Positions 1 to 11,100 of a DNA stretch of 64,000 nt are shown here, piece after piece (within the stretch, counting starts at the first letter, position 1; each line of letters begins with the position of its first letter). A program made the translations under genes and the position numbers. Below the pieces are notes generated by a model. The model had not been told where the DNA came from, made no database searches, and saw nothing but the letters and a program-made list of their open reading frames with translations. The DNA lies in NCBI GenBank assembly GCA_963555705.1, contig OY743181.1, positions 23,254,513 to 23,318,512 on the forward strand, written 5' to 3'. This stretch comes from Ligustrum vulgare (taxonomy: Eukaryota > Streptophyta > Magnoliopsida > Lamiales > Oleaceae).

Positions 1-1848
1 AGAGAAAGGCCCGAGGGGTCGACCCCCCCCCCCCCTCCCCCTCGTCGTTCGCAAAGGTAAAATTTTTGTTTAAGTTAATTATTTATTTAATATATATAAT
101 AAGTTTTGTATTAATATTGTTATGAATATTATTTTGAATATGAGAAGTAGATTAATTTTCGTATGAGAAATAATAAAGCTGGTCAATCTCTTTAAAATAC
201 GTTGTTCCATATAATTATTTAGATAAAATATTTTACAATAAGTTGACCCATTTTAATATGGTATTATTTAATGGACCCTAATTTATATTGGTTAGTTGGA
301 TTATAATGTATTATCACGTGACTAAAGTATAGTCTATATATATGATAGGTAATGATTGATGATCAATCAAGTTCGACTCCAAGTGGATTAGTGGTGCTAA
401 TATTGAGGAATAAAGTCGTGATTCTAGGATATGTAGCAAGGAGTAAGGTAAGTAACATTTCAACTACAATGCAAAACATAATATTTATATTATTATGTGT
501 TCATACGTGACTATGTGAGATCTGTTATTGGTGCAATATTCGTGAAATATGATGTGGCAATTATTTGTATGTGGTGAAAGAGTGTGAGACATGAATTGAT
601 GATATGGCATATTATTAATGCACATGAATTCATTAGAATGTCATATTATGTGATTATGATGTACAATTGGCGCATGAAATATATGTTGGCATTCATGCGC
701 ATTGACACGTGCATTGTATGGACTTAGAAGAAGTCCTCCATAAATGATAAAGAAAGAGATAAAGAGTATATGGAGATATATGGAGAGAGAATGATGTGGA
801 TGATAATAGAATCTCCCTACGAGTGTATCGTATTTTACTTCACCTCCGGATATATACACCCACTTGAGGCTCCTGATGGTAATTAAGGATAGTCGAGGAT
901 GGGGTGTTGGCGGTCCGGCGGTGGTATAAGAGTAGTGTCGGGAGGTCTCTGGTGGCCTTGGGATTACGGATCGGCATGCTGAGCGCTGTATATAATAGGC
1001 AATGTCTGATTGATATAATATAATTCTCGGTACAGTATTTTGAGTCTTGGTGGGAGACAATTGATACAAACTGTGGAGTCTTGAGTCTCGGGGGTCAATG
1101 ACGGACCACAGGTACTGGAAGGCACATGTTATCGGCCATGCGATATTTGAGCTCATACGGTACAACGTAATGGGATTCGGGCCCAAGTAGAAAATTTGGA
1201 TAAACTGAGATAACGAAAAGGCACGGAGCCTAGGAATGAGATAATCGTGAAAAAGTGAATCGAAACTCATGCGCATGATCATGTATATGTTGTTTGCTGA
1301 GAATTAGCTCATTTAGTTTTGCATTATAGATGTGACAATGCATGGATTTGAGGTTGGTGCGAGCTCTCAAATGACGGGACGATTGTGTACTAGGTACCTG
1401 ATCGTGGTTCATAGGCTTCTCACCAGGGAAACCTCAAAATGGTCCAACTACTTTTAAATAATTTTATTTCGTTTTGTTTCAAAATAGTTAAATATTTTAA
1501 ATAGAAAATTTTAGGCTATCTTCCGATATCCGCTCTCTGTTCCTTGTTTTAAACAGATCTTTTTTTTATCAACTTTTAACTATAATGTTTTTATATTATC
1601 GTTAGTTTATTCTTTTTTCTTCAAAACTAAATTATACTTGAGATTTTAGAGATACATACTTGTTTTTTTTATTTTTTACTATTTATTTCCATGTTAGTTT
1701 GTTAATTAATTGTTTAAACGTGCAGTGTATCTAAACATTGGAGATCCTTGCTATAAATGTTAATATTGCAAGTCTATTTTTTGTTTCGATAAGAGAATTG
1801 AAAAGTGTTATAAAACATGTCAATCCCCGAAGTTTTCATTATTCTGCA
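1..1848. other. Unclassified AT-rich stretch, possible old LTR
   Basis: No convincing gene. The window opens with a long C-run (about 25-45). The rest is AT-rich with scattered GC-richer blocks (about 850-1100). Its general composition resembles the R-U5 part of a large Ty3/gypsy LTR such as the solo LTR at 55724-58558, but I could not align it to that LTR or find termini. The open frames on the minus strand (for example 641-1282) have no recognisable domain and look fortuitous. From 1441 to 1848 I see only AT-rich spacer. Confidence 0.3.
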
Positions 1849-3427
1849 TGTTGAGTGCATTTTATATGCATATTTCATATTTTTTTTGGTATTAAATTTG
1901 GAGTTATTTGGACAAATATCTACTTAATAGTGCATATTTTGTGATTAAATAGGCTTAACATTCAACTTCATGGGAGAAAGAAGCTAAAAGATTAATTGAG
2001 AAATTGAGGAGAAAATAGTCAAATCTTGCAAAGATTAAAAGTTTGGGATCAATTGTCACTTCTGGAAAGCTGTGGACTTCCTGTACAATGGGACTAAATT
2101 GCAAGTTTTCAAAAGTTGAAGGACCTCAAATGCAATTTTAGAAGGACTTATTGAAAGAAATCGAAAAATTTGGAGACCAAGTTGACCTATATTGAAAGTT
2201 GGAGGACCTCAATTGCAATTAATTGAAGGACCAGACCACAAAACACTTAACCCGCTGAACTACGCAAACAAGGAAAATATTGGACCAGAACCATTTTCGT
2301 ACATGCCGCGAAATCGCACGGTCAAATTTTTTTTAAAAAAGTCTGGGCCGAACTGGGTTGTTCGGCCCAAATGCTATTGAACGCGGATTTTCACGTTTTT
2401 TGGGTATTTTTAAGGTATTTTGCTAGGGTTTCATCATTCTTCTTGCCTCTTTTTACTCCAAACATATTTTTCTTTCATTTTCTCTTCATTGTTCTTACTT
2501 TTCTTGTTAGTTTCTTTTATAATTATTTATTTTAGGTGATGAATGTTGATTGAGGGGAGAAATACCTACAACATTGTGGAAGAACATTGATGTTTTGAAG
2601 CAAAAATCATTGTTGAAGGGAAGTTTTTATTGTTTAATCTTCATATTTTTTCATATACTTGAATCAATTGTTGAAATGATATATTTAATTCTTGAGTTTA
2701 TTGTTATTTTAATATGGGCTAAGTTATATTGTGTTGAGATGATTGATGAATCTTAACTTAGTCTAGTTGTTATTAATACTTGCATTGAGAATTTAAGTTA
2801 TTTATTATCTTGTGTATTTATTGTTGTATTTATTATTTTAAATTTATTTTAGCCAAATTAATGCTTGAATTTTATGGAATGTGCAATTATTGAAAAATTG
2901 TTGTATATTCTATATCAATACAATACATGCTCTAGGTTCTTGTTAAAGATAGAGATATACCTTAAACTCTAGATGATCGATTGAGTTATTTTCACAAAGG
3001 TTTAATGCAATTGGTGTATTTTTAATCGATATAGAGATATAGTAGGTTAATTCCTCTAATTATGGTCGGTTTCACTCGAGAGAGATAATTGACTAAACTT
3101 GAAAAATCGAATCTAACATGATTAGTAAATCACATTTCAATTTGCATGTTGAGAAATCAATTAGGTGATGGTTAAGTGGAATCAAGAATCCCAACATTCT
3201 TTTATCATCAAGTTATCACCATTTCCTACTTATTTATTTACAATTGTGAATTTAATTTAAGCACTAGAATATTTCCAAAACTAAACTTTATTGTTTGTAT
3301 TTATTGTTGAATTGACAAAATTGGAGTGTAATTGAGATAAAAAAATCCTTGTGGGATCGATAAACCGGACCCATTTAGTCCACTATTACTTGTATGCGAT
3401 ACGTGCACTTATGATGTATTTCTAGCA
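1849..3427 (+). repeat. 5' LTR of an Athila-type Ty3/gypsy element
   Basis: The left boundary is taken at TGTTGAGTGCATTTTATATG (1849) and the right one at the last CA before the primer-binding site (3426-3427). The 1.6-kb size and the position directly upstream of a TGGCGCCGTTGCCGGGGA primer site fit an Athila 5' LTR. The 3' partner is not in the window because the element is joined to another retrotransposon near 5915. Exact ends are inferred, since there is no second copy to compare. Confidence 0.6.
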
Positions 3428-3437
3428 ATCGAGTTTT

Positions 3438-3455
3438 TGGCGCCGTTGCCGGGGA
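3438..3455 (+). other. Primer-binding site of the Athila-type element
   Basis: The 18-base string TGGCGCCGTTGCCGGGGA lies about 10 bases after the inferred LTR end. It is the usual primer-binding site of Athila/Tat-type plant Ty3/gypsy elements, complementary to the 3' end of a cellular tRNA (reported as tRNA-Asp for related elements). It fixes the element's orientation as plus. Confidence 0.85.
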
Positions 3456-3675
3456 TTGTTTCTATTTTAATTACATTTTAGTTGATATTAGTTTTGACAA
3501 TTCGTTACTTTTATTTTGTGTAGGAAATCTCAAATTTTTTGTTGTTGTTCTAGGTTGTCAATAATATATGCGTCGAACGAGAAGTCTTGATCTAGTCGAA
3601 TTAGATCCGAATATCGAGGGAACTTTTTGACAAAGACTATGGGAACAACGAGAGGCTAGGAGACAACTTCTTATT

Positions 3676-5100
3676 GTGATGGAAGGAGAAGGATTGAACA
3701 ACGAGCTTAATGCTCCACCCGCGAATTCTCCAAGGGGCAGAATCCCACCTAATTTTAATCCTCAAGCGGGTAGAGTTCAAGAGCCTGTGGTTAATGAAGA
3801 AGACTTGCTATTTGGGGATTTTATGAATCCCCCCATCATTGAGAATCAATCAATCATTTTCTATCTATCTTATGATCATCCAGATTTCCAATTTAGGCCG
3901 GATGTGATCAACCTGTTCTCCAACACTATCTCATTCTATGGGAGGACCGATGAGAATCCACATACTCATGTGGCACGCTTCCTTGAGATTTGTAAGAACT
4001 TCAAATATGAAGGTGTGAATATGGTAGCAATCCGGATGAGGTTATTGTGCATACTTTGAAAGACAAGGCAAGAGAATGACTTGATACTTTTCCTCCGGGG
4101 AGCATTACTACTTGGGCGAAATTTGTCTAATGATTCACTACAAAGTTTTTCCCGTCCTCTAGATTTTCTAAACTCAAGCATGACATTATCACATTCCAAC
4201 AATTCGAGATGGAGAGTTTTCATGAAGCTTGGGAGAGATTCAAAGATATACTTAGGCAATGGCCAAATCATGGGATCACATTTGGGGCAACAACTCAACC
4301 ACTTCTATACCGGGTTAACTCCTATTTGTCGTTCAAATGTGGACTCATCTTCTAATGGATACATCAAAACAAAGAGCATTCGAGAGGCTTATGACTTGTT
4401 TGAGATGATGAGTGAACAAAGTGCAATGTGGCCGGATAGAGGTGTACCAAGAAGTTCTAGTGGTGCACGTGGGGGTGATGACTGTGCACTTGTTTTTTTA
4501 TAAATAGACTCCTTAGCCAAGAAAGTGGAAGGGCTTTCTACTTCAACCTCTCAGCCCGTCAACATGGTTCAAACCTCTCCATTATGTGAGATATGTGGGG
4601 CTAATCATCAAAGCTCAATGTGTCCATTGGTGGAAATTGGTTCTTCATCTACCGAGCAAGTTGCTTATGCTCAAAACTTCCAACACCAAGGGTTCAATCC
4701 ATATGCTCCTACCTATAATCCCGATTGAAGGAGTCATCCCAATCTATCTTATGGCAACAATCAAAATGTGTTGAATCCAAATCCATAAGACAAGAAAGAA
4801 GGATGGGAAGAGGCTGTCACCAAGTTAGCAAATCATCAATTGCAATATCAAGAACGCAATGCTACCTCTTCGAAAAATTTGGAGAAACAAGTGGGCCAAA
4901 TAGCAAAACTTCTCTTGGAAAGGCAACAAGGAGCTTTTCCTAGCAACACCGAAACAAATCCTAGGGAGAATGTTCAAGCTATTACAACAAGGAGGGGTAC
5001 AATTGCCCAAGATCACGGTTCCAAAACTAATAACTCAATCGAGCAAGGCTCCTATTGAAGAAAATGAATCTATTCAAACACCCGAAAAAGTTGTTGAAGT
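3676..5100 (+). pseudogene. Decayed gag of Athila-type retrotransposon
   Basis: Codes for a retrotransposon capsid polyprotein, now broken over at least three frames. The first frame (3676-4059) holds the gag N-terminus with the conserved region around DVINLFSNTISFYGRTDE. A shift near 4045 leads into the next block, where a tryptophan codon in the REW motif reads as a stop. A third block (about 4145-4280) carries the conserved capsid motif FHEAWERFKDILRQWPNHG. A zinc-knuckle-like CEICGANHQSSMC lies at about 4584-4622. Further stops and shifts follow. The element cannot make a full Gag. Confidence 0.8.
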
Positions 5101-5915
5101 GCCCAAGGAAAGTGAACCGGAATCATCAACATCAAAGGTTCCAACACCAATCAAAGCTTATATGCCTCCTATTCCCTTTCCTCAAAGGTTGCAAAAACAA
5201 AAGCTTGATAGTCAATTTGGAAAAAATTTGGAGGTGTTCAAGAAGCTACTCATCAACATTCCTTTTGTCGATACCTTGGCTCAAACGTCAAGCTATGCCA
5301 AGTTCACGAAGGATATTGTATCCAGCAAAAGAAGGCTTGAAGAGTATGAGATGGTGATGCTAATGGAGGAGTGTAGTGTAATCATTCAAAACAAACTTCC
5401 TCCAATAATCAAAGATCCAAGGAGTTTTACTATTCCATGCACTATTGGTGATGTTAATTTTAGTAAAGCTTTATGGGATCTTGCTGCTAGCATTAACTTG
5501 ATGCCTTTATCCATTTTTTAAAAATTGGAATTGGGAGAAGCTAAAGAAACCACTGTATCTCTACAATTGTTGGATAGATCCATCAAATATCCTCGAGGTA
5601 TCATTGAGGATGTTCTTGTGAAGGTGGATAAATTCATCTTCCCGACGGACTTTATTATTCTTGACATGGAGGAAGACATTCCAATCATTTTGGGAAGGCC
5701 ATTTCTAGCAATCGGGAGAACTATTATTGATGTCCAAGAAGGTCAATTGATATTGAGGGTGCAAGATGATAAAGTCACCTTCAATGTGTTAAAGGCTATT
5801 AAATATCCTTCGGAGCCCAATTCATGTTTTCGGGTAGAGGCAATTGATCATCTTGTGGTTAACTCTTTCAACCGTGGGATTTATAAGGATCCATTGGAAT
5901 TTTGCATTGCCCATT
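5101..5915 (+). pseudogene. Athila-type retropepsin, inactive
   Basis: Encodes the aspartic protease of the Athila-type element in two frames (to 5521, then 5525-5926). The active-site segment reads DLAASINLMPLSIF, where this family usually has DLGAS, so the catalytic D-x-G motif has lost its glycine. The downstream flap and IILGRPFLAIGRTIIDV block, a hallmark of these proteases, is intact at about 5690-5735. A stop at 5519-5521 separates the two parts. The Athila reading ends around DPLEFCIAHS (about 5915), where sequence of another retrotransposon begins, so reverse transcriptase is missing altogether. Confidence 0.8.
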
Positions 5916-7460
5916 CTTTATGGTGAGCTGTATGCGGTGGTCCAAGCAATTCGTCATTTGCGGCATTACTTGTTCCAGCGTGAATTCATTCTCTAATGTG
6001 ACCATGAGGCTCTAAAGCATCTGTCGATACAGGATGCCATATCAGCTCGCCATGCAACTTGGATTCCTTTTCTGCAGCAGTTCACATTTGTTTTAAAACA
6101 TTAGTCGGGTGTGGTGAATAAAGTGGCGGACGCTTTGAGTAGGCGTCACAGTCTATTGGGGAGGATGCAAATTTCAGTCCCTGGGTTTGATACTTTCTCT
6201 GAATTATATATCTCGGACCCTTATTTTGGCCCTTTGGTCGTTGAGGTGCAACAGGGGCGTAATGCGGACTTCATTTTCGAACACGGTTTTCTCTTCGAAG
6301 GGGGTTCAGTTGTGCATTCCGGAGTGCAGCTTGAGTCTGAAAATTGTGGTAGAATATCATGGAGAGGGCCATGTGGGGCGAGAAAAGACCTTGTCGTTGA
6401 TTTTATCTTCATTTTTTTGGCCTACCGTCCATCGCGAGGTGGCCAAATTTGTGTCCCGTTGTCGTGTCTGTCAAACAGCGAAGGGACGCGCAAAAAATGC
6501 GGGGTTATATCGTCCACTACCTATTCTGGATCAGCCTTGGTCAGACATTAGAATGGACTTTGTGGTGGACTTCCTGGCACACAGCGAGGTAATGATTCAG
6601 TATTTGTCATTGTGGACCGTTTCTCGAAAATGATACACTTTGTTCCTTGTAAAAAGACTGCGAACGCTATGAATGTGGCTATCCTATTTTTCGGTGAGGT
6701 GTACAGATTACATGGGCTTCCCACAACTTTCTTTCCTGACCGCGACACACGATTTTTGGCGCGGCTTTTGGAAGATGGTGAACACCTCTTTGAATTTCAG
6801 TAGTGCTTATCACCCGCAAACTGATGGCTAGACAGAGGTTGTGAATCAGTTGTTGTGAATAAGTTGCTGGGAGATTTATTGCACAGCCTTGTGGGGGATA
6901 ATATCTATTCGCAGGATCATTGTTTGAGTCAAGCTGAGTTTGCTCATAACCATGCAGTTAATAGGAGCATAGGTTTTTGTCCTTTTCAGGTGGTGTACAG
7001 TTTATTTCCGCGGGGACCCCTCGATCTGATTACCTTGCCCAGCAAGACACGCCCTCATGGGAGCGCTAGTGACTTTGTTGATAGCTTGAAACAGATCCAG
7101 GAGCAGACTTGTGCAAAACTTGCAGAATCGACTTTGCACTACAAACAACAGGCAAACTTGAAGCGGAGGAATGTGGAATTCGAAGTGGGCGATTTTTTGT
7201 GGGCTTTGTTACCTCAGGAGCGGTACACCGCTCATGAGTATAATAAGTTGTCTACTAAGATTAGCCCAGTGAAGATCATCGAGAAGATCAGTCCGAATGC
7301 ATACCGTCTGAAATTACCCAGTCACGTCCGGACATCAGATGTGTTCAACGTAAAGCGTTTAGTGCCTTTTGCTGATGATTCTTCTTCCAATGAAGCTCAT
7401 TCCGATTCAAGGCCGAATCGTTCTGACCCTGCGGGGATGATGGAGATCAAGACATTATGA
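5910..7460 (+). pseudogene. RNase H-integrase remnant of a second Ty3/gypsy element
   Basis: Starts abruptly in the RNase H domain (ELYAVVQAIRHLRHYL, then CDHEALKHLS and NKVADALSRR). The integrase zinc-binding segment with CRVCQTAKGRAKNAG follows at about 6450-6510. The catalytic core gives first D in RMDFVVDF (about 6552), second D in PDRDTRFL (about 6740) and E in TEVVNQ (about 6835). The C-terminal domain contains GDFLWALLPQERYTAHEYNKL and ends with a LPSHVRTSDVFNVKRLVPF motif typical of plant chromovirus-like integrases. Several frameshifts and stops make it dead. Its gag, protease and RT are absent, replaced upstream by Athila sequence. Confidence 0.8.
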
Positions 7461-7900
7461 TACAGGGGAGTATAGCTGCATTCCTGGACCATTGGGAGTG
7501 AAAATTGTGATTCATTGGAGGTGCAAACTTCAAATAGTTATAACTTTTGCTTATGACGTCAAAATTTTTATTATGACCACTCTTCGGAAAGGACTCGATG
7601 ATCCGGATGTGACTCACTACTTTGTTGTGACTAATAGTGGATTTTGTCCATTTGGGAACGTTTACAGTGTTTAAACTACCATTTTATGTTTTCATTATTT
7701 GTTTTTTGAACTTTGAGTTATTATTTCTAGTTGGCCCAATCATATAAGGGCCTAGGGTCTAGTAGGGCTTCATATTCAAGTTCTTTGCATTCAGTTATAG
7801 GGTTTTTGGGGTTGATTTCGAATAAAAGACTTGTTTTCGTTCGAATTGCAATCCTCGTTTATCTATTGTGTGATTACGTCGATTGCGATCTACATCAGAA
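7461..7900 (+). repeat. Probable 3' LTR or 3' UTR of the gypsy remnant
   Basis: Follows the integrase stop after a purine tract (ACAGGGGAG, about 7465-7473). It is AT-rich and ends in a region containing GATTGCGATCTACATC (about 7882-7897), the kind of 3' end seen on plant gypsy LTRs. There is no matching 5' LTR in the window, so boundaries are approximate and the call rests on position and composition only. Confidence 0.45.
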
Positions 7901-8119
7901 ATTATTGTGACAAACGTTGAATAACCTGGAGTTGGTACCTGAAAACATTAAACCACACCTTCAATTGCTTCATCTAACTGGATTATTAACATACCTATTT
8001 TGGTAGAATACTAGATTTACTCAGCCTGTACAGAAGCACACCTATGCATCCATCGTATGCCAAAGCCGCCTTCTCAAGTATTTACGTACATTCCAACGCT
8101 GCTAGATTGGCTTACTCAA

Positions 8120-11100
8120 CTAAAATACAGGATGCTTGCATAGTTTTCGCACTCCTTTTCTCAAACTTAGCCTATTGAATACCCCCTCAACTTCCTCATT
8201 TTCATATTCATCTCTAAATCTATCCTCTAAAGTTTGTCTTTTGCGTTTTTCAGGTGAGATTCTACCTGCAACAGATTCATATTTCTCACCAACATCACTC
8301 TTGCTCTTTAATCTCCAGGATTTCTCTTTGCTCTCACTCCACAAGAGGGTGCCAAAGGCAGATCTTGAAAATGAGCAATCATCACAAGCCTGCTCGCACA
8401 AGACCACTGCAGTTACATTTGATGGGTTGTTGCCATCAGAATCGGCATATGCTGAGAATAATCGATCTGTGGTGGCTAAAACTTCTCTTTCACAAAGAGT
8501 TTTGGATACCAGGGTCTTGAGAAAATTCATAACTTGGACTGCATGAATTAATGCCGTCAAAGGATCTGCCATCTGCATCAATTCAAAAAACCATCTTGAT
8601 TAGAACACAAAGAAACCAACCCTCTCACATCAGGTTGCCAATGCATAGGTATATATGACCAATATATTATTTACATAATAATAGTTTTAACCATCATTTC
8701 CTCATTTATTCTGATAAAACAACTTGTAAACAAAAGTATCTTATTGATTACCAATTAAAAGAATCTGAAAATCAAAAGCAGAATGATCATGTCATAAAAT
8801 CGCAGGCAAAAGTTTCTGGAACCATTGGATTGAAACATAATTATATCCGAATTGGCCAATTTAGTCTGGCTCCACTTAAGTTGTAATCCCAACTGGTTAT
8901 TAAAATCGAGTACTAGCTAGTTTGGGCCAGTTTCTCGACCAGTTCTAATACCAAGAAACATTAAACCTGATTTAACCCGATTTGTTTTTTAATCGTGGCT
9001 CTGAATTTCGCCCTTGTCAAGTCCATCCACCGACCAAAACGTCTAGCCCAATCAATATTAAACACGTGCTAATGAAGGCTCCTCCATCCTAGCAAGCTGA
9101 CCAGCACGTTGGGAGGGAAAATAGGGATAGATACCCAAGAATCAATACACTACATAAAGAAGGAAGAATCAGTAAAGGCCAAGGATCTTTAAAGGCCATT
9201 ATTGTAATAATTATGTAAAGATATGGAAAGTAGAGGATTAGGAGGTCTTTCCCTTATTTAGTACCTAAGGAATGATCAACTTCTTCCTATATAAGAGGCC
9301 TCTCGACAAAATAAAGGACCTTCTCTCCTTCGGAAAAATTTCTAGTACTCCATGAGTATCGAGTACTCGGTACTCCATCAACTCATTAATTGACACTTGG
9401 AACCTGGACCCACCTAATTAATTCACTAATTAATAACAAGTTAGTCTCTTAATTCATTCCTTACTTTTTGTTGTTTTATTGTTTTAATTATTAAAAATGT
9501 ATGCTATTTAAATAATAATTTATTTTATTTATATATTTTTATCACAAGACTCGGGTTAGCGTACTGGATTAACAATATTGCTAAATATGTAAGATATTTA
9601 TTAAATTTCTTTAGGACCCTAAAAAATAAAAAATAATAATTTGTTAAATACGTAAAGTTTTATAATATATACAATAAACTTTTTACTTGATAATTTCTAT
9701 TTATGCAATTCATATTTTATGAAGGCGTGCCTCTAAACTTGATTACTTTTTCTTTGTATAAAATTAGAACTTTGTCTTTAATTTTTGCAATGTATATACT
9801 ACATTTCGTATATATTTTTCATTTTATGGAAAATATTTCCTGTAATTAATGAAGCTTAAAACTTCTTTTGAAGAAATAATTCGTAAAATACAATTATTAT
9901 TAAATCAAGAATATGCTCGATCGACATATTCAATACCTTTGAATAATATCTTTGGCGGTAGACTATTCTATCGTCATATTATTTTCACTTGAATAATTTA
10001 AGAGCTATTCGACATCCATCCTATTTTTATAATGTTGACTCGAAATAGCTTCACATGAACTATTGATAAACTAATAATTATTCGTTTAATGATAAATTAT
10101 AACACAAACAATAATGTTTATTGGTCTCAACACTATTATTTTATGAAAATATTACATTTTTTGTCTCCAAACTTTACAAAACGTTATTGATCTGCATTTA
10201 ATTTTTTTTTCCATAGCTCGTCCTAGCCTTTCAATGGTGTTCTTTTCATTTTAATAATTAATAATAATAACAAACAATAAAACAACAAATATTAAGAAAT
10301 TAATTAAGAGACAAACTTACTATTAACTAGTGACTTAATTAGATGGGTCCCAAAGTTCTAAACGTCAATTAATGAGTGGATGGAGTACCGAGTACTTAGT
10401 AAATGTGGAGTACTAGAAAATTATATACAACATACAAAAATATATTCAGGTCAGATCACAAGTATAATCGCAACTTGTCTTATAATTTATATGTTGACAA
10501 GAAAGATGTTGGGTCATTTTTTGATGTCAACAATATTCAATTTATTATAACGTCATTTATAATCTCAGACAAGTTTGGGTTCTTTCATCCTTTCCAAGTT
10601 AACATTTTCATCCACTCAAAGTATAAAGAAAATGAAAGTGAGATTGGAAAGAACTCATTCAAATCAGTTATTTGAATAGTTAACAAGTTGATGTAAATTT
10701 TCGCATTTAGTTATACTTGGAAATACAAATCAATAGCATCCATATAAATTATTCAAATGAATAGATTATGGAGAATTTAGATATTTAAAAATTTTTAGTA
10801 GGAACTTGTACGATTAGACACTGCATTTGCATTTATTAATGAATCTGAGAACTTAAATGAGGAACTGAATTGGACAGAACCGGAATCAGAACTGAACTGT
10901 TTGTATGCTTACTTGGAGATGGAACCAATGGTTCCATTTTGAAAGAGAACCGAAACTGGATCACGTCCAATCCTACATAAAAGTTCTAATAGCATGTTTG
11001 GGAAGTATCTATAAACGGATTAAAAATGTAGAGATTAGTGGTTCCTCGAAACGTGTGGATTAAAAGCGTCATTAGTATATATTAACAATTTATAAACATG

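Noticed and set aside
641..1282. 213-residue minus-strand open frame near the window start
   Set aside because: No domain, odd composition, in an LTR-like AT-rich region with no supporting structure.
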